NCBI GenBank assembly: GCA_028820655.1
Contig: JAPPIK010000032.1
Coordinates: 120,250-184,249, forward strand
Reading direction: 5' to 3'
Length of the DNA: 64,000 nt
Origin: Candidatus Poribacteria bacterium
Lineage (GTDB): Bacteria; Poribacteria; WGA-4E; JAJDTR01
The position numbers and the translations under genes are program-made. Position 1 is the first letter of the stretch. Each line of letters opens with the position of its first letter. The notes beneath the pieces are model-generated. The model saw nothing but the letters and a program-made list of their open reading frames with translations. It did no database searches and was not told the origin of the DNA. Below, piece after piece: positions 42,804-51,078 of this stretch.

Positions 42804-42820
42804 GGGCTTTCATATAGCCC
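42804..42820. terminator. Small hairpin between convergent genes
   Basis: GGGCT-ttcatat-AGCCC, five base pairs with a seven-base loop, located between the permease and SDR stops. No clear T-run on either side, so a termination role is only possible. Confidence 0.3.
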
Positions 42821-42824
42821 AGAA

Positions 42825-43538
42825 TTACGCTCTGCCGTAAACCGGAATGGAAGCTCCGTTAATAACGGCGGCATCATCGGAGGTTAGAAATTGGATTACC
42901 TTCGCGATATCGGTTGGGGAGACCCAGAGGGAATGATCTTCGTCCGGCATCGCCGATCGATTTGCAGGAGTGTCAATGATACTTGGCATAATGGCGTTGA
43001 CGTTAATTCCAATATCCTTAACCTCTTCGGCAATCGACTCCGTGAGGACGCGCACACCGCCCTTGGAAACACAGTAAGCGCTTAAACCGGCTATTCCACT
43101 TAAGCCCGCGCGCGCCGAGACGTTGACAATTTTTCCCGACTTGCGTTCTTTCATGTGGGGCAAGATAGCCTTGCAGGAGAGAAACGCCGACTTCAGATTA
43201 AGATTCATCATCGCTTCCCAATCCTCTACGCTCAGATCGGAAACAGGAATCCCACCCTTGAAACCGCCTACGATATTCACCAAGATGTCGATTTTACCGA
43301 ACTTGTCCAACACAGTTTGGAAAAAGGAATCGACCTCCGCTTCCTCCGTAGCGCTGGCACGGATGAGCGTCACACGCGATATTAGGTCGCCTACCTCTTT
43401 CTCGAATCCTTCAATCTCGTGATCATATATAAACGGGATAGCAACTTGGCAACCCTGTCTCAGATACGCCTCGCAAACCGCTGTGCCCAATGCGCCTGTG
43501 CCACCAGTAATAGCAACGCTACAATCCTGTAACTTCAT
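42825..43538 (-). CDS. Short-chain dehydrogenase/reductase (SDR)
   Basis: 237 residues of the classical SDR family. NAD(P)-binding motif TGGTGALG, NIVGG in place of NNAG, catalytic serine in NVSARAGLSG and YCVSK (YxxxK) are present. It reduces or oxidises a carbonyl/alcohol group using NAD(P)H; the substrate is unknown. AAGGG seven bases before the ATG supports the start. It is the first gene in a minus-strand block and is separated from the next gene by about 260 bases. Confidence 0.88.
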   Translation of the reverse strand: MKLQDCSVAITGGTGALGTAVCEAYLRQGCQVAIPFIYDHEIEGFEKEVGDLISRVTLIRASATEEAEVDSFFQTVLDKFGKIDILVNIVGGFKGGIPVSDLSVEDWEAMMNLNLKSAFLSCKAILPHMKERKSGKIVNVSARAGLSGIAGLSAYCVSKGGVRVLTESIAEEVKDIGINVNAIMPSIIDTPANRSAMPDEDHSLWVSPTDIAKVIQFLTSDDAAVINGASIPVYGRA

Positions 43539-43598
43539 TTGGAGACCCTTCTTGTAAGATTCGTATTGTTAGTTTAGCTCAACTTTGTATATTTGTAG

Positions 43599-43615
43599 GG
43601 TGGGCACTGCCCACC
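43599..43615. repeat. Palindromic repeat GGTGGGC-ACT-GCCCACC
   Basis: Seven-base-pair hairpin with a three-base loop, preceded by GTA. It is the same element that ends unit 1 of the 154-bp tandem repeat (GGTGGGC-ACC-GCCCACC), and the first hairpin of those units is a variant (GGTGCGC/GCGCACC). Confidence 0.65.
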
Positions 43616-43794
43616 ATTCCCTGTAAGGTGTGATCAACCGACTGGCTGATTTTAGTCCATCGCGTGTACAAACGTTAAAAAACCTCGGTTTCTGTGTCCC
43701 ATTTGGAAAAAGGTGGCAATCTCGGCGAATTCAATTCGCGGCGGAAAATTCAATAGACGGGGTATAGCAGGGAAGCTATGAGTCCCAAATCTAC

Positions 43795-44811
43795 CTAATC
43801 CTGTTCCACTGCTCTTTGTACAACCCCAATACCTGGACGGTTTGGAAGGATTAGCCTGCCGTCCTTCAGTGTAACCCCGCTGTAAGGATCATTCGAAATT
43901 AACAGGTGGCTATCAAGGTCGACGTAGTCGACCAGCGGCGTCAGATGTGCCGCTGCCGTAATGCCGAGCGAACTTTCAATCATGCAACCCATCATGATTT
44001 GCAACTTGTGGGCGCGTGCGACATTTATGATACGCATCGCTTCGACGAGCCCGCCGCACTTTACCAACTTGATATTGACACCGTCCACACAATCGGCGAG
44101 TACGGGAACGTCGGCTGCGCGTTTGACACTTTCGTCCGCAATTATCGGGATGTCTGAGTGTTCACGAATATACTTCAATCCTTCCAGATCGTCCGCCGCT
44201 GTCGGTTGTTCAACGATGTCAACGCCTAAAGGAGCAAGCTCGCGAATCTTTCGAACCGCTTCTTTCGGCGACCACGCCGTATTGGCATCCGCATATATTG
44301 GTTTGTCCGTAACTTCGCGAAGCGCACGCACAATCTGGAGATCTTGACGTGTCCCAAGCTTTACCTTTAGAATTGCATAATCTTTCGCCTCACGAGTCTT
44401 CTGCTGCATAACATCCGGTGAATCTAACCCAATCGTATATGAAGTCGGCGGCGTCGCGTTAGGATCCAGTCCCCACAGCCGGTACAACGGTACTCCCAAT
44501 GTTTTGCCGAGCCTGTCGTGGAGCGCCATGTCTATGGCGGACTTGGCGGCATAATTGCCGCCGAGGGCGGAATGGAGTTCCGCCATCACGCATTGAATCG
44601 CGTCCAGATTGCCATCAAGACAGGGTGCCAGAATCTCCAAAGCGGTCCGCACAGTTTCGACTGTTTCGCCGTAGAAACGAGCAGGAGGTGACTCTCCGAG
44701 TCCTCCGTCGATTTCAACGGAAACCACTTGCCGATATTCGTCGACGGCGCGGCGCGCAATCTTGAAGGGATGAAGCAACTTGAGATCTACTACTCTGTGG
44801 TGGATACGCAT
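43795..44811 (-). CDS. Enolase-superfamily dipeptide epimerase-like protein
   Basis: 338 residues of the muconate lactonizing/L-Ala-D/L-Glu epimerase group. Catalytic lysines in ILKVKLGT and NIKLVKCGG; metal ligands in YADANTAW, VEQPT and ADESV. TSYTIGLDSP and MGCMIESSLGITAAAHL are typical of dipeptide epimerases. Such enzymes interconvert the Calpha configuration of dipeptides, often from cell-wall peptides. The specificity is an inference from motif resemblance. It sits near SDR and aldolase genes with no obvious shared pathway. Together with the OSBS-like enzyme at 5.5 kb, this makes two enolase-superfamily genes in the window. Confidence 0.85.
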   Translation of the reverse strand: MRIHHRVVDLKLLHPFKIARRAVDEYRQVVSVEIDGGLGESPPARFYGETVETVRTALEILAPCLDGNLDAIQCVMAELHSALGGNYAAKSAIDMALHDRLGKTLGVPLYRLWGLDPNATPPTSYTIGLDSPDVMQQKTREAKDYAILKVKLGTRQDLQIVRALREVTDKPIYADANTAWSPKEAVRKIRELAPLGVDIVEQPTAADDLEGLKYIREHSDIPIIADESVKRAADVPVLADCVDGVNIKLVKCGGLVEAMRIINVARAHKLQIMMGCMIESSLGITAAAHLTPLVDYVDLDSHLLISNDPYSGVTLKDGRLILPNRPGIGVVQRAVEQD

Positions 44812-44907
44812 GGCGTAGGTTGGCGGGCTATCTTACGCTGCCGACATGTTAATGATTGGAGGGAGGCGCCTCCGGGCCGAAAACCGAATCTGTACCGCTG
44901 CGTCGGT

Positions 44908-45963
44908 TTAGTTGAGCTCCGACTCTTCGGCATATCGTCGAGCGATTGATTCCAGCGGGAGTGGCTCATAATCGACCCTGTTTCCGATCTCTCCGAAGCT
45001 CAACATTCGGGATTTTATTATTTCTTTCATTGCATCACGGGCTGGGGTCAAATAACTGCGTGGATCGAATTCCTCCGGGTTTTCCGCGAGGAATTTGCGA
45101 ATCGCTCCGGTTATTGCCAAGCGGCTATCGGTGTCCACATTGATTTTGCGAACGCCATTCTTGATCCCAAGTTGGATTTCTTGGACGGGCACGCCCCAGG
45201 TAGGTCGGATCTCGCCGCCATGGTCATTGATGATGTCCTGTAGGGATTTGGGAACGCTCGACGATCCGTGCATCACGAGATGGGTGTTCGGAAGCAATCT
45301 GTGGATTTCAAGGATTCGATCCATGGCAAGCACTTCACCGTCTGGTTTACGGCTGAATTTGTACGCACCGTGGCTTGTTCCGATAGCAACTGCAAGCGCG
45401 TCCACGCCTGTACGCTCAACAAACTCCACCGCTTGCTCGGGATCTGTGAGGAGTTGTTCGTGTGACAGTACGCCTTCCGCCCCGTGTCCATCTTCTTTCT
45501 CGCCTTCACCCGTCTCAAGCGATCCGAGGCAACCTAGTTCACCTTCGACGGTGACGCCTTGCGCGTGCGCCATCTCGACAACATGCCGTGTCACCTGGAC
45601 GTTATATTCAAAATCCGCAGGGGTTTTCCCGTCTTCCATCAGTGAACCATCCATCATCACGCTAGTGAAACCCATCTCTATCGCCGATTTACACGTTTCC
45701 GGGCTATTCCCATGATCCTGATGGAGTGCAACCATCACGCCCGGATATAGCTCAATGGCGGCCATCATAAGATGGTGTAGAAATCGGTCGTTGGTATATT
45801 TTCGCGCGCCTCGACTTGCCTGAATGATTAGCGGAAACCCCGTTTCACGCCCGGCTTCCATAATCGCTTGAACCTGCTCCATATTATTGACGTTGAATGC
45901 GCCAACTCCGTAGCCGCCAGCCGCGGCTTCATCAAGGATTTGTCGCATTGATACTAGTGGCAT
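44908..45963 (-). CDS. fba: Class II fructose-bisphosphate aldolase
   Basis: 351 residues of the zinc-dependent class II aldolase, which cleaves or forms fructose 1,6-bisphosphate in glycolysis and gluconeogenesis. Zinc ligands and catalytic residues lie in [14 protein letters not shown] (His-x-Asp-His), [20 protein letters not shown] and [21 protein letters not shown] is the phosphate-binding segment. The length and pattern fit the Calvin-cycle-like subtype. GGGGAGAAG immediately before the ATG gives a firm start. The gene stands alone between the epimerase and a polyprenyl synthase on the same strand. Confidence 0.93.
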   Translation of the reverse strand: MPLVSMRQILDEAAAGGYGVGAFNVNNMEQVQAIMEAGRETGFPLIIQASRGARKYTNDRFLHHLMMAAIELYPGVMVALHQDHGNSPETCKSAIEMGFTSVMMDGSLMEDGKTPADFEYNVQVTRHVVEMAHAQGVTVEGELGCLGSLETGEGEKEDGHGAEGVLSHEQLLTDPEQAVEFVERTGVDALAVAIGTSHGAYKFSRKPDGEVLAMDRILEIHRLLPNTHLVMHGSSSVPKSLQDIINDHGGEIRPTWGVPVQEIQLGIKNGVRKINVDTDSRLAITGAIRKFLAENPEEFDPRSYLTPARDAMKEIIKSRMLSFGEIGNRVDYEPLPLESIARRYAEESELN

Positions 45964-46155
45964 TTCTTCTCCCCATTCGAGTTAATGGAATTTTACCGTA
46001 ATCTCTTTCAATACAAGATTCAGTCTGATATCCCGCTTAAGTGTATATCGTCGAACTGAGGTCCATCAGTCATTTACGTCGCACAGAATTTTCAAGTGTT
46101 CGCGTCTGAGTCTCTACTACAATCCACTTACGACAATTCATCAATCGATCATCCA

Positions 46156-47196
46156 TCAATAATCGCGTTCAACAACAAATCTCACCAGAGGAACAAAAAG
46201 GTTCTTTGCTTGGTTATCCGGTATGTGGACGAATCGCTGTGCAAATTGAGCGCATGCCTGTTCCACCAGCGCTTCGGATCGCTTTTGTGCATACGCAATT
46301 GATTGATACTTCTCCATGAGTGACAATACTTCATTGATGTCGGCTGTGCTTTTGTTGTTTCGACTTCTAGCCATGATTTCGACGACGCTGTCCGCCTCGT
46401 CAGCTGTGCACGAATTGACCAAATGTATCAGCACCAGCGTGCGTTTGCCCTCGCTAATATCTCCGGCAATTTCTTTACCGTATTGCCCCTCGTCCCCGGT
46501 GAGGTTCAGTACATCATCCTGAATTTGAAACGCGACACCCAAGTTCTGGCCGATGTCAATGAACTGGTCCACATCAGCTTTTGCTGCTCCTGCCGTAATC
46601 GCCCCCAAGCGGCACGGCGCAATGGACGTGTACCAAGCGGTCTTTTGCACGCACATCGTCCAATAGTCACCTTCTGTAAGATTCCACTGGTTGTTGTGAA
46701 CCCAGCTTAGTTCCACGTGTTGCCCCTCGACGACTTGATTGCTCAGCCGTGTGAATTCGGCGAGTACCTGAAATGCGACCTCGTGTCCGAGTATCTCGGC
46801 GTTCCGATGTAGCATCTCCCACATTTTACAGTGGAGCGCATCCCCTGCGTTAAGCGCTAACGGAACGCCATATTTCTGATTCAGACATGGTTCCCCGCGG
46901 CGGAGATCGGACCCGTCTTCGATGTCGTCATGGATTAGCAACCAGTTCTGTAGAAGCTCAAGCGCCGCCGCGGTATTGAAAGCCTTTTCGGGATCACCGC
47001 CAAACGCTTCACAGATCAGCAAACAGAGAGCGGGGCGGAGTCTTTTTCCGGATCTCTGAGGATAATCACGCATCATGTCGTAGAGACATTGCACCTCATC
47101 TCGACTATGTTCTGACGGAAGAAAATCTAGAATGTAAGCATCAATCGCTGGTTTTACTTCGCCAAGAAATTCCTTCAACACCTTAGCATCTGCCAT
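46156..47196 (-). CDS. Polyprenyl (isoprenyl) diphosphate synthase
   Basis: 346 residues of the trans-isoprenyl diphosphate synthases that condense isopentenyl diphosphate units. The first aspartate-rich motif is IHDDIEDGSDLRRG and the second FQIQDDVLNLTGD; RSGKRLRPALCLL and KRTLVLIHLV are also conserved. Chain length cannot be read reliably: residues before the first motif (ALELLQNWLLIHDD) would set it. The product could be a geranylgeranyl-type precursor or a quinone side chain. No other isoprenoid genes adjoin it. Confidence 0.9.
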   Translation of the reverse strand: MADAKVLKEFLGEVKPAIDAYILDFLPSEHSRDEVQCLYDMMRDYPQRSGKRLRPALCLLICEAFGGDPEKAFNTAAALELLQNWLLIHDDIEDGSDLRRGEPCLNQKYGVPLALNAGDALHCKMWEMLHRNAEILGHEVAFQVLAEFTRLSNQVVEGQHVELSWVHNNQWNLTEGDYWTMCVQKTAWYTSIAPCRLGAITAGAAKADVDQFIDIGQNLGVAFQIQDDVLNLTGDEGQYGKEIAGDISEGKRTLVLIHLVNSCTADEADSVVEIMARSRNNKSTADINEVLSLMEKYQSIAYAQKRSEALVEQACAQFAQRFVHIPDNQAKNLFVPLVRFVVERDY

Positions 47197-47379
47197 AACC
47201 TTGGATTTGACCTTCCGCTGTAAATTTCTGGCAAAGTTGGGCCTTCAGAAATCAACCAATGCATTCTTCACATTCCTGGCTGTGCCCGCCTACTCAGAGA
47301 AAACGGCAATCCTATACTGTTCGTTTCCATCGGTTGCCTTGGTAGGGTTGGGCGCAGTATTGTTAGGGCTACTTACCAC

Positions 47380-48339
47380 CTATGCGTCGCCATCTGGGTG
47401 CATGAGAATTTTAAAGGAGGGTTCCGGGCTGTGGATTAAATCTAGCGCGTCCGGAAACTGAACAAGTGGGAAATGGTGGCTGATAATCTCGGTGAGATTG
47501 ACTCTCCTTGATTTGGCAAGCCCGATTGCCCGTTCAAACTTGCTGCCAAAACTGTGCACACCGACAATCTTAAGTTCGCGATAGAAAATGTCGTATGGTT
47601 CTACAGTCATCGTTGCGTCAGGTGCCGCAACACCGAACAGAAGGAATTTGCCTCCCCATTTTGTAAAACCGAGCATCTGTTCCTGAGCGCTCGGATTTCC
47701 GGTAGCATCGATAGTTAGATGAAACTTTCTCGGGTGCGCATCCAAAAGCTGTTCCTTGAGATTGTGGCTTGCATCGAAAACTTCGTCCGCTCCCAATTCC
47801 TTCGCTTTCGTCAGTTTTTCCGTTGCAATATCCGCGACCGCAACCGACTGTGCACCGGCGAGTTTGGCAACCTGCATGAGAAGCAGCCCGATGGGACCTG
47901 CACCGACAACCAAGACCTCGTCGCCGATATTCACGCCAACGGTGTCAATACCGTTGATAACGCAGGCTAGGGGTTCAACCAGCGCTCCTTCGTCGTAACT
48001 GAGGTCGCCTATCTTGAAGGCGTTGCGTTCTCGCACCTTTACGAAGTCCTCGAACCCTCCCGGTGCAGACACGCCGTAACCCGCACCCGGATGAACGGTT
48101 ACGCGGTCGCCCGGGACCAACCTCGTGACATTTTTTCCCACTTCGACAACCTCGCCCGAGAATTCGTGTCCGGGAATTACAGGAAAATATCTCCCGTATT
48201 CTCCCTTTAGAATATGGAGGTCGGTGCCGCAGATTCCTGCCGAATGAACTTTGAGTAACACCTCGTCGTCCCCGTGTTCCGGTATATCTGTTGTTCCGAC
48301 TCGCAACGTGTCGATAGCATCGAAAAATACTGCTTGCAT
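47380..48339 (-). CDS. Zinc-type alcohol dehydrogenase-like protein (copy 1), structural-zinc lobe missing
   Basis: 319 residues of the medium-chain dehydrogenases. Catalytic zinc ligands are visible: C37 in AGICGTDLHILK and GHEF at 57-60; the NAD motif is VVGAGPIGLLLMQVAKLAG. The four-cysteine structural-zinc lobe normal after the GDRV motif (NPxxxCGxCxxC) is replaced by VHPGAGYGVSAPGGFED with no cysteines, and the protein is about 25 residues shorter than usual. It resembles sorbitol/threonine dehydrogenase relatives. A sister gene (48401-49357) lies 61 bases upstream, clearly a tandem duplicate. Substrate unknown; polyol or sugar alcohol is possible. Confidence 0.85.
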   Translation of the reverse strand: MQAVFFDAIDTLRVGTTDIPEHGDDEVLLKVHSAGICGTDLHILKGEYGRYFPVIPGHEFSGEVVEVGKNVTRLVPGDRVTVHPGAGYGVSAPGGFEDFVKVRERNAFKIGDLSYDEGALVEPLACVINGIDTVGVNIGDEVLVVGAGPIGLLLMQVAKLAGAQSVAVADIATEKLTKAKELGADEVFDASHNLKEQLLDAHPRKFHLTIDATGNPSAQEQMLGFTKWGGKFLLFGVAAPDATMTVEPYDIFYRELKIVGVHSFGSKFERAIGLAKSRRVNLTEIISHHFPLVQFPDALDLIHSPEPSFKILMHPDGDA

Positions 48340-48400
48340 CTTGGACCTTTCAAATCTTTTGTTAATGGACTGGCTCCGATTTAGTACATTATACCCGGCA

Positions 48401-49357
48401 TTATGAAACCTGAGGATGCATTAGAATCTTGAGCGACGGTTCCGGTCCGCGCGTTGTTTCAATGGCTTTGGCGAATTCGGCCAGGGGGAAATGATGGCTG
48501 ATGAGGTCCACGAGCTTTACGCGTTTCGCTTTGGCAAGTGCCAATGACCTCTCAAATTTGTTGCCGAGCGAATATGCCCCGATAATCTTTAGTTCACGTT
48601 TGAAAATATCATAAGGTTCGACTCCCATGATGGCCCCGGGCGAAGCGAATCCAAATACTAATACCGTGCCTCTATCAGCAGTGAAACTGAGAAGCTGTTC
48701 TTGCGCTTTGGGATTTCCCGTGGCGTCAATGGTCAAATGGAATCCGTCGGGATGCGTGGCACGAAGCTGGTCCTTGAGATCTTTGTCTACGACAATGGTC
48801 TCGTCCGCACCGAGCTCCTTGGCTTTCTCGAGCTTTTCTTCCACGACATCCGTGACGGTCACCGAGAGTGCTCCGGATAATTTTGCCACCTGTACCATTA
48901 ACAAACCGATTGGACCCGCGCCGGCTACGAGCACCTCATCGCCTAAAGTAACCCTCGCGCTATCGATAGCGTGGACGATACAGCCCAAAGTTTCTATCAA
49001 CGCACCTTCATCGTAGGTGAGATCGTCTAGGGGATGGGCGCGTGAGGCGCGTACTGCGACATAATCTTCAAATCCTCCGGGTATCAGTGTTCCGTAGCCA
49101 ACTCCCGATGGATTCACCGTCACACGGTCACCTGGGCTGTGAGTGGTGACCTTCTTCCCGATTTCAACGACATCTCCGCAGAATTCATGACCGGGGATAA
49201 CCGGCAGCACGCCAAACTCCCCTTTGAGAATGTGAAGGTCGCTCCCACAGATTCCAGCCGATCTAACACTCAGCAGCACCTCGTCGTCGCCGGGTGTAGG
49301 AATCTCCCTAGTCCCGACGCGTATGGTCTCAATATCATCGATATATACGGCTTGCAT
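48401..49357 (-). CDS. Zinc-type alcohol dehydrogenase-like protein (copy 2), structural-zinc lobe missing
   Basis: 318 residues, a paralogue of the next gene downstream, with similarity along the full length (AGICGSDLHILKGEFG, GHEFCGDVVEIGKKV, VAGAGPIGLLMVQVAKLSG, LKILMHP). Like its sister it lacks the cysteine lobe for structural zinc (VNPSGVGYGTLIPGGFED). The two are diverged enough that they probably act on different substrates or form a mixed enzyme. Two overlapping activities in one operon with the M28 peptidase (35-base gap) is the only context; no pathway is evident. Confidence 0.85.
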   Translation of the reverse strand: MQAVYIDDIETIRVGTREIPTPGDDEVLLSVRSAGICGSDLHILKGEFGVLPVIPGHEFCGDVVEIGKKVTTHSPGDRVTVNPSGVGYGTLIPGGFEDYVAVRASRAHPLDDLTYDEGALIETLGCIVHAIDSARVTLGDEVLVAGAGPIGLLMVQVAKLSGALSVTVTDVVEEKLEKAKELGADETIVVDKDLKDQLRATHPDGFHLTIDATGNPKAQEQLLSFTADRGTVLVFGFASPGAIMGVEPYDIFKRELKIIGAYSLGNKFERSLALAKAKRVKLVDLISHHFPLAEFAKAIETTRGPEPSLKILMHPQVS

Positions 49358-49392
49358 CCTCCTCGCCTTTCATCCCCACCTATCTGGGGCGA

Positions 49393-50793
49393 TTAGTTAA
49401 AAGAAAAGTATCGCTCCTTGGCATGCTCCGCGGGCCACATATCCAGCAGTTCCAATGTTTCAATGTAATCGTAGTTCTCGAACATCTCCTCTAGTTCTTG
49501 TTGTGTTTTTCGAGGTGCGGGACGTGCAGGTAGGTTTGCAAAATTGAAAGCAATCTGTGCGTTTACAGCGGCAGATTCGGTCAGTCCGGGTACGTAAACC
49601 TTATCAACCGTATCTGCCGTGGTATGGACGAAAGCAAAGTCATTCGGGTGGTAGGGCGACGTATGCGCGAGCATCGCTGGGACACCGTTCAAGAAAAATG
49701 GGAACTGGTCAACTCCGTACCATCCGGGACGATCTACCGAAACCTTGTATGGAGGAAGGTCTTCGCCATCAATACGAAAACGCACAGAAACATCTTCCAT
49801 TATGGGTTTGAATTCATCGATGGCGTTGATACTAACTCCGTTCGGTCTCCCTCCCTGACCGTCATTGTTCAGCATCAGGATGGTATTTTCGAGTTCGTCG
49901 CAATGTTGATGCGTGTAAGCCCATGCGCCAACCAACCCAACCTCTTCGCCGCTAAAGAGCGCTACAATAATAGAGCGCTTTATGTGTTCCTGATTTTGGA
50001 TGAGTGCGCGCGCCGCTTCAACAATGGCGGCGACTCCGGCCGCGTTATCCGCCGCTCCCGGTGCAATATGGTGCGAGTCGTAATGTGCCCCCATAACGAT
50101 ATGCTCGGGAGTATCCTCCGTTCCGGAAATCTCGCCAACGACGTTCCAACCATCTTTTTTCTCGAAACGGCTATCAAGAGTTAGTCGTAACTTGGCAGTT
50201 CCCTTCCTCTGCTCAAGGCGCCGCAAGAAATCGTGGTCCTCTTTACTTATGCTAGCGACCGGAATCTGCGCTGCCTTTGCGTAGACGCAGGCGCGTGCCG
50301 AGAGATGCGATCCCGGAAAACCAAATGCCTCGAGCAAGGCGATGGCGCCGTACTCCGTAGCTAACGGAGTTTTCAGGTGACGCGGGACTGGATCGTAAGG
50401 TGCAACAACGATCCGCCCTTTCACGCGTTCCTTGTGTTCCTCAAGTTCCGCGCGATCACATCGCTCAAGTAACACAAATTCACCCTCAACTCCGACTGTG
50501 GGTGTAGAGGCGGACAAAGCGGAACAGCGACAGCCGAGTTTTCGTTCAATAGGCGCTATGATGCGTAACTCTTCTCTTTCTGCTCTCCATGCTTGATGCG
50601 GAAATGCCTCGGCACGGACATTATCTAGTCCGTATTGAGAAAGCGTTTCGATTAAGAAATCTCGCGCTTTAATTTCGTTTGGACTTCCAATTAGGCGGGG
50701 ACCAATGTCATCGGCAAGGACAAGCAGGTTTTCATACGCTTCCGAGTTGGCAAAGATTTCATCAACAATCCGGTTTTCGATCACTAGATTCAT
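49393..50793 (-). CDS. M28 family zinc peptidase
   Basis: 466 residues. The two-zinc site of M28 aminopeptidases is visible: GAHYDSHHIAPGAADNAAGVA (His and bridging Asp), FSGEEVGLVGA (Glu-Glu) and a late histidine in VHTTADTVDKV. A PA-like insert (VVAPYDPVPRHLKTP ... ASIS) precedes the catalytic domain, as in many family members. There is no signal peptide, so a cytoplasmic or atypically exported enzyme is expected. It would trim N-terminal residues from peptides. It is divergent from the PEP carboxylase gene. Confidence 0.88.
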   Translation of the reverse strand: MNLVIENRIVDEIFANSEAYENLLVLADDIGPRLIGSPNEIKARDFLIETLSQYGLDNVRAEAFPHQAWRAEREELRIIAPIERKLGCRCSALSASTPTVGVEGEFVLLERCDRAELEEHKERVKGRIVVAPYDPVPRHLKTPLATEYGAIALLEAFGFPGSHLSARACVYAKAAQIPVASISKEDHDFLRRLEQRKGTAKLRLTLDSRFEKKDGWNVVGEISGTEDTPEHIVMGAHYDSHHIAPGAADNAAGVAAIVEAARALIQNQEHIKRSIIVALFSGEEVGLVGAWAYTHQHCDELENTILMLNNDGQGGRPNGVSINAIDEFKPIMEDVSVRFRIDGEDLPPYKVSVDRPGWYGVDQFPFFLNGVPAMLAHTSPYHPNDFAFVHTTADTVDKVYVPGLTESAAVNAQIAFNFANLPARPAPRKTQQELEEMFENYDYIETLELLDMWPAEHAKERYFSFN

Positions 50794-50884
50794 ATGCTAC
50801 CGCTCCACTCATATTTTTACAGGGGAACAAGACGCGGTTGGAATCATACTTAAATCAGGTGAACGTTGTCGAGCCAAACACCTT

Positions 50885-50900
50885 GCGCCCTTGAGGGCGC
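50885..50900. repeat. GC-rich hairpin GCGCCC-TTGA-GGGCGC
   Basis: Six perfect G-C-rich pairs with a four-base loop, in the divergent region between the M28 and PEP carboxylase genes. Likely a palindromic repeat or transcription barrier; no T-run follows. Confidence 0.5.
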
Positions 50901-50971
50901 CTGTCAATCATATGCAAGTTAATTGATAATCAGAATACGCGAAAATAAAACCATTGTCAAGATAATTCACC

Positions 50972-50999
50972 TTGTAATCACCTCAAAGTCGTGTATAAT
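50972..50999 (+). promoter_or_regulatory. Promoter for PEP carboxylase
   Basis: TTGTAA (50972-50977) and TATAAT (50994-50999) with 16-base spacing; the -10 box is perfect and the -35 box matches at four of six positions. It lies 79 bases before the ppc ATG, with AGAGGAA ahead of the start. Confidence 0.55.
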
Positions 51000-51078
51000 A
51001 AATTCTGGATTTTTGGGCTGGCATTTAATCCAAATCTTGGATTTTGCCATCCGTTCACCCTAGAAATAGAGGAACATC

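Noticed and set aside
45095-45715. 206-codon plus-strand ORF across the aldolase
   Set aside because: Serine-rich and low in complexity, opposite a well-conserved aldolase; shadow.
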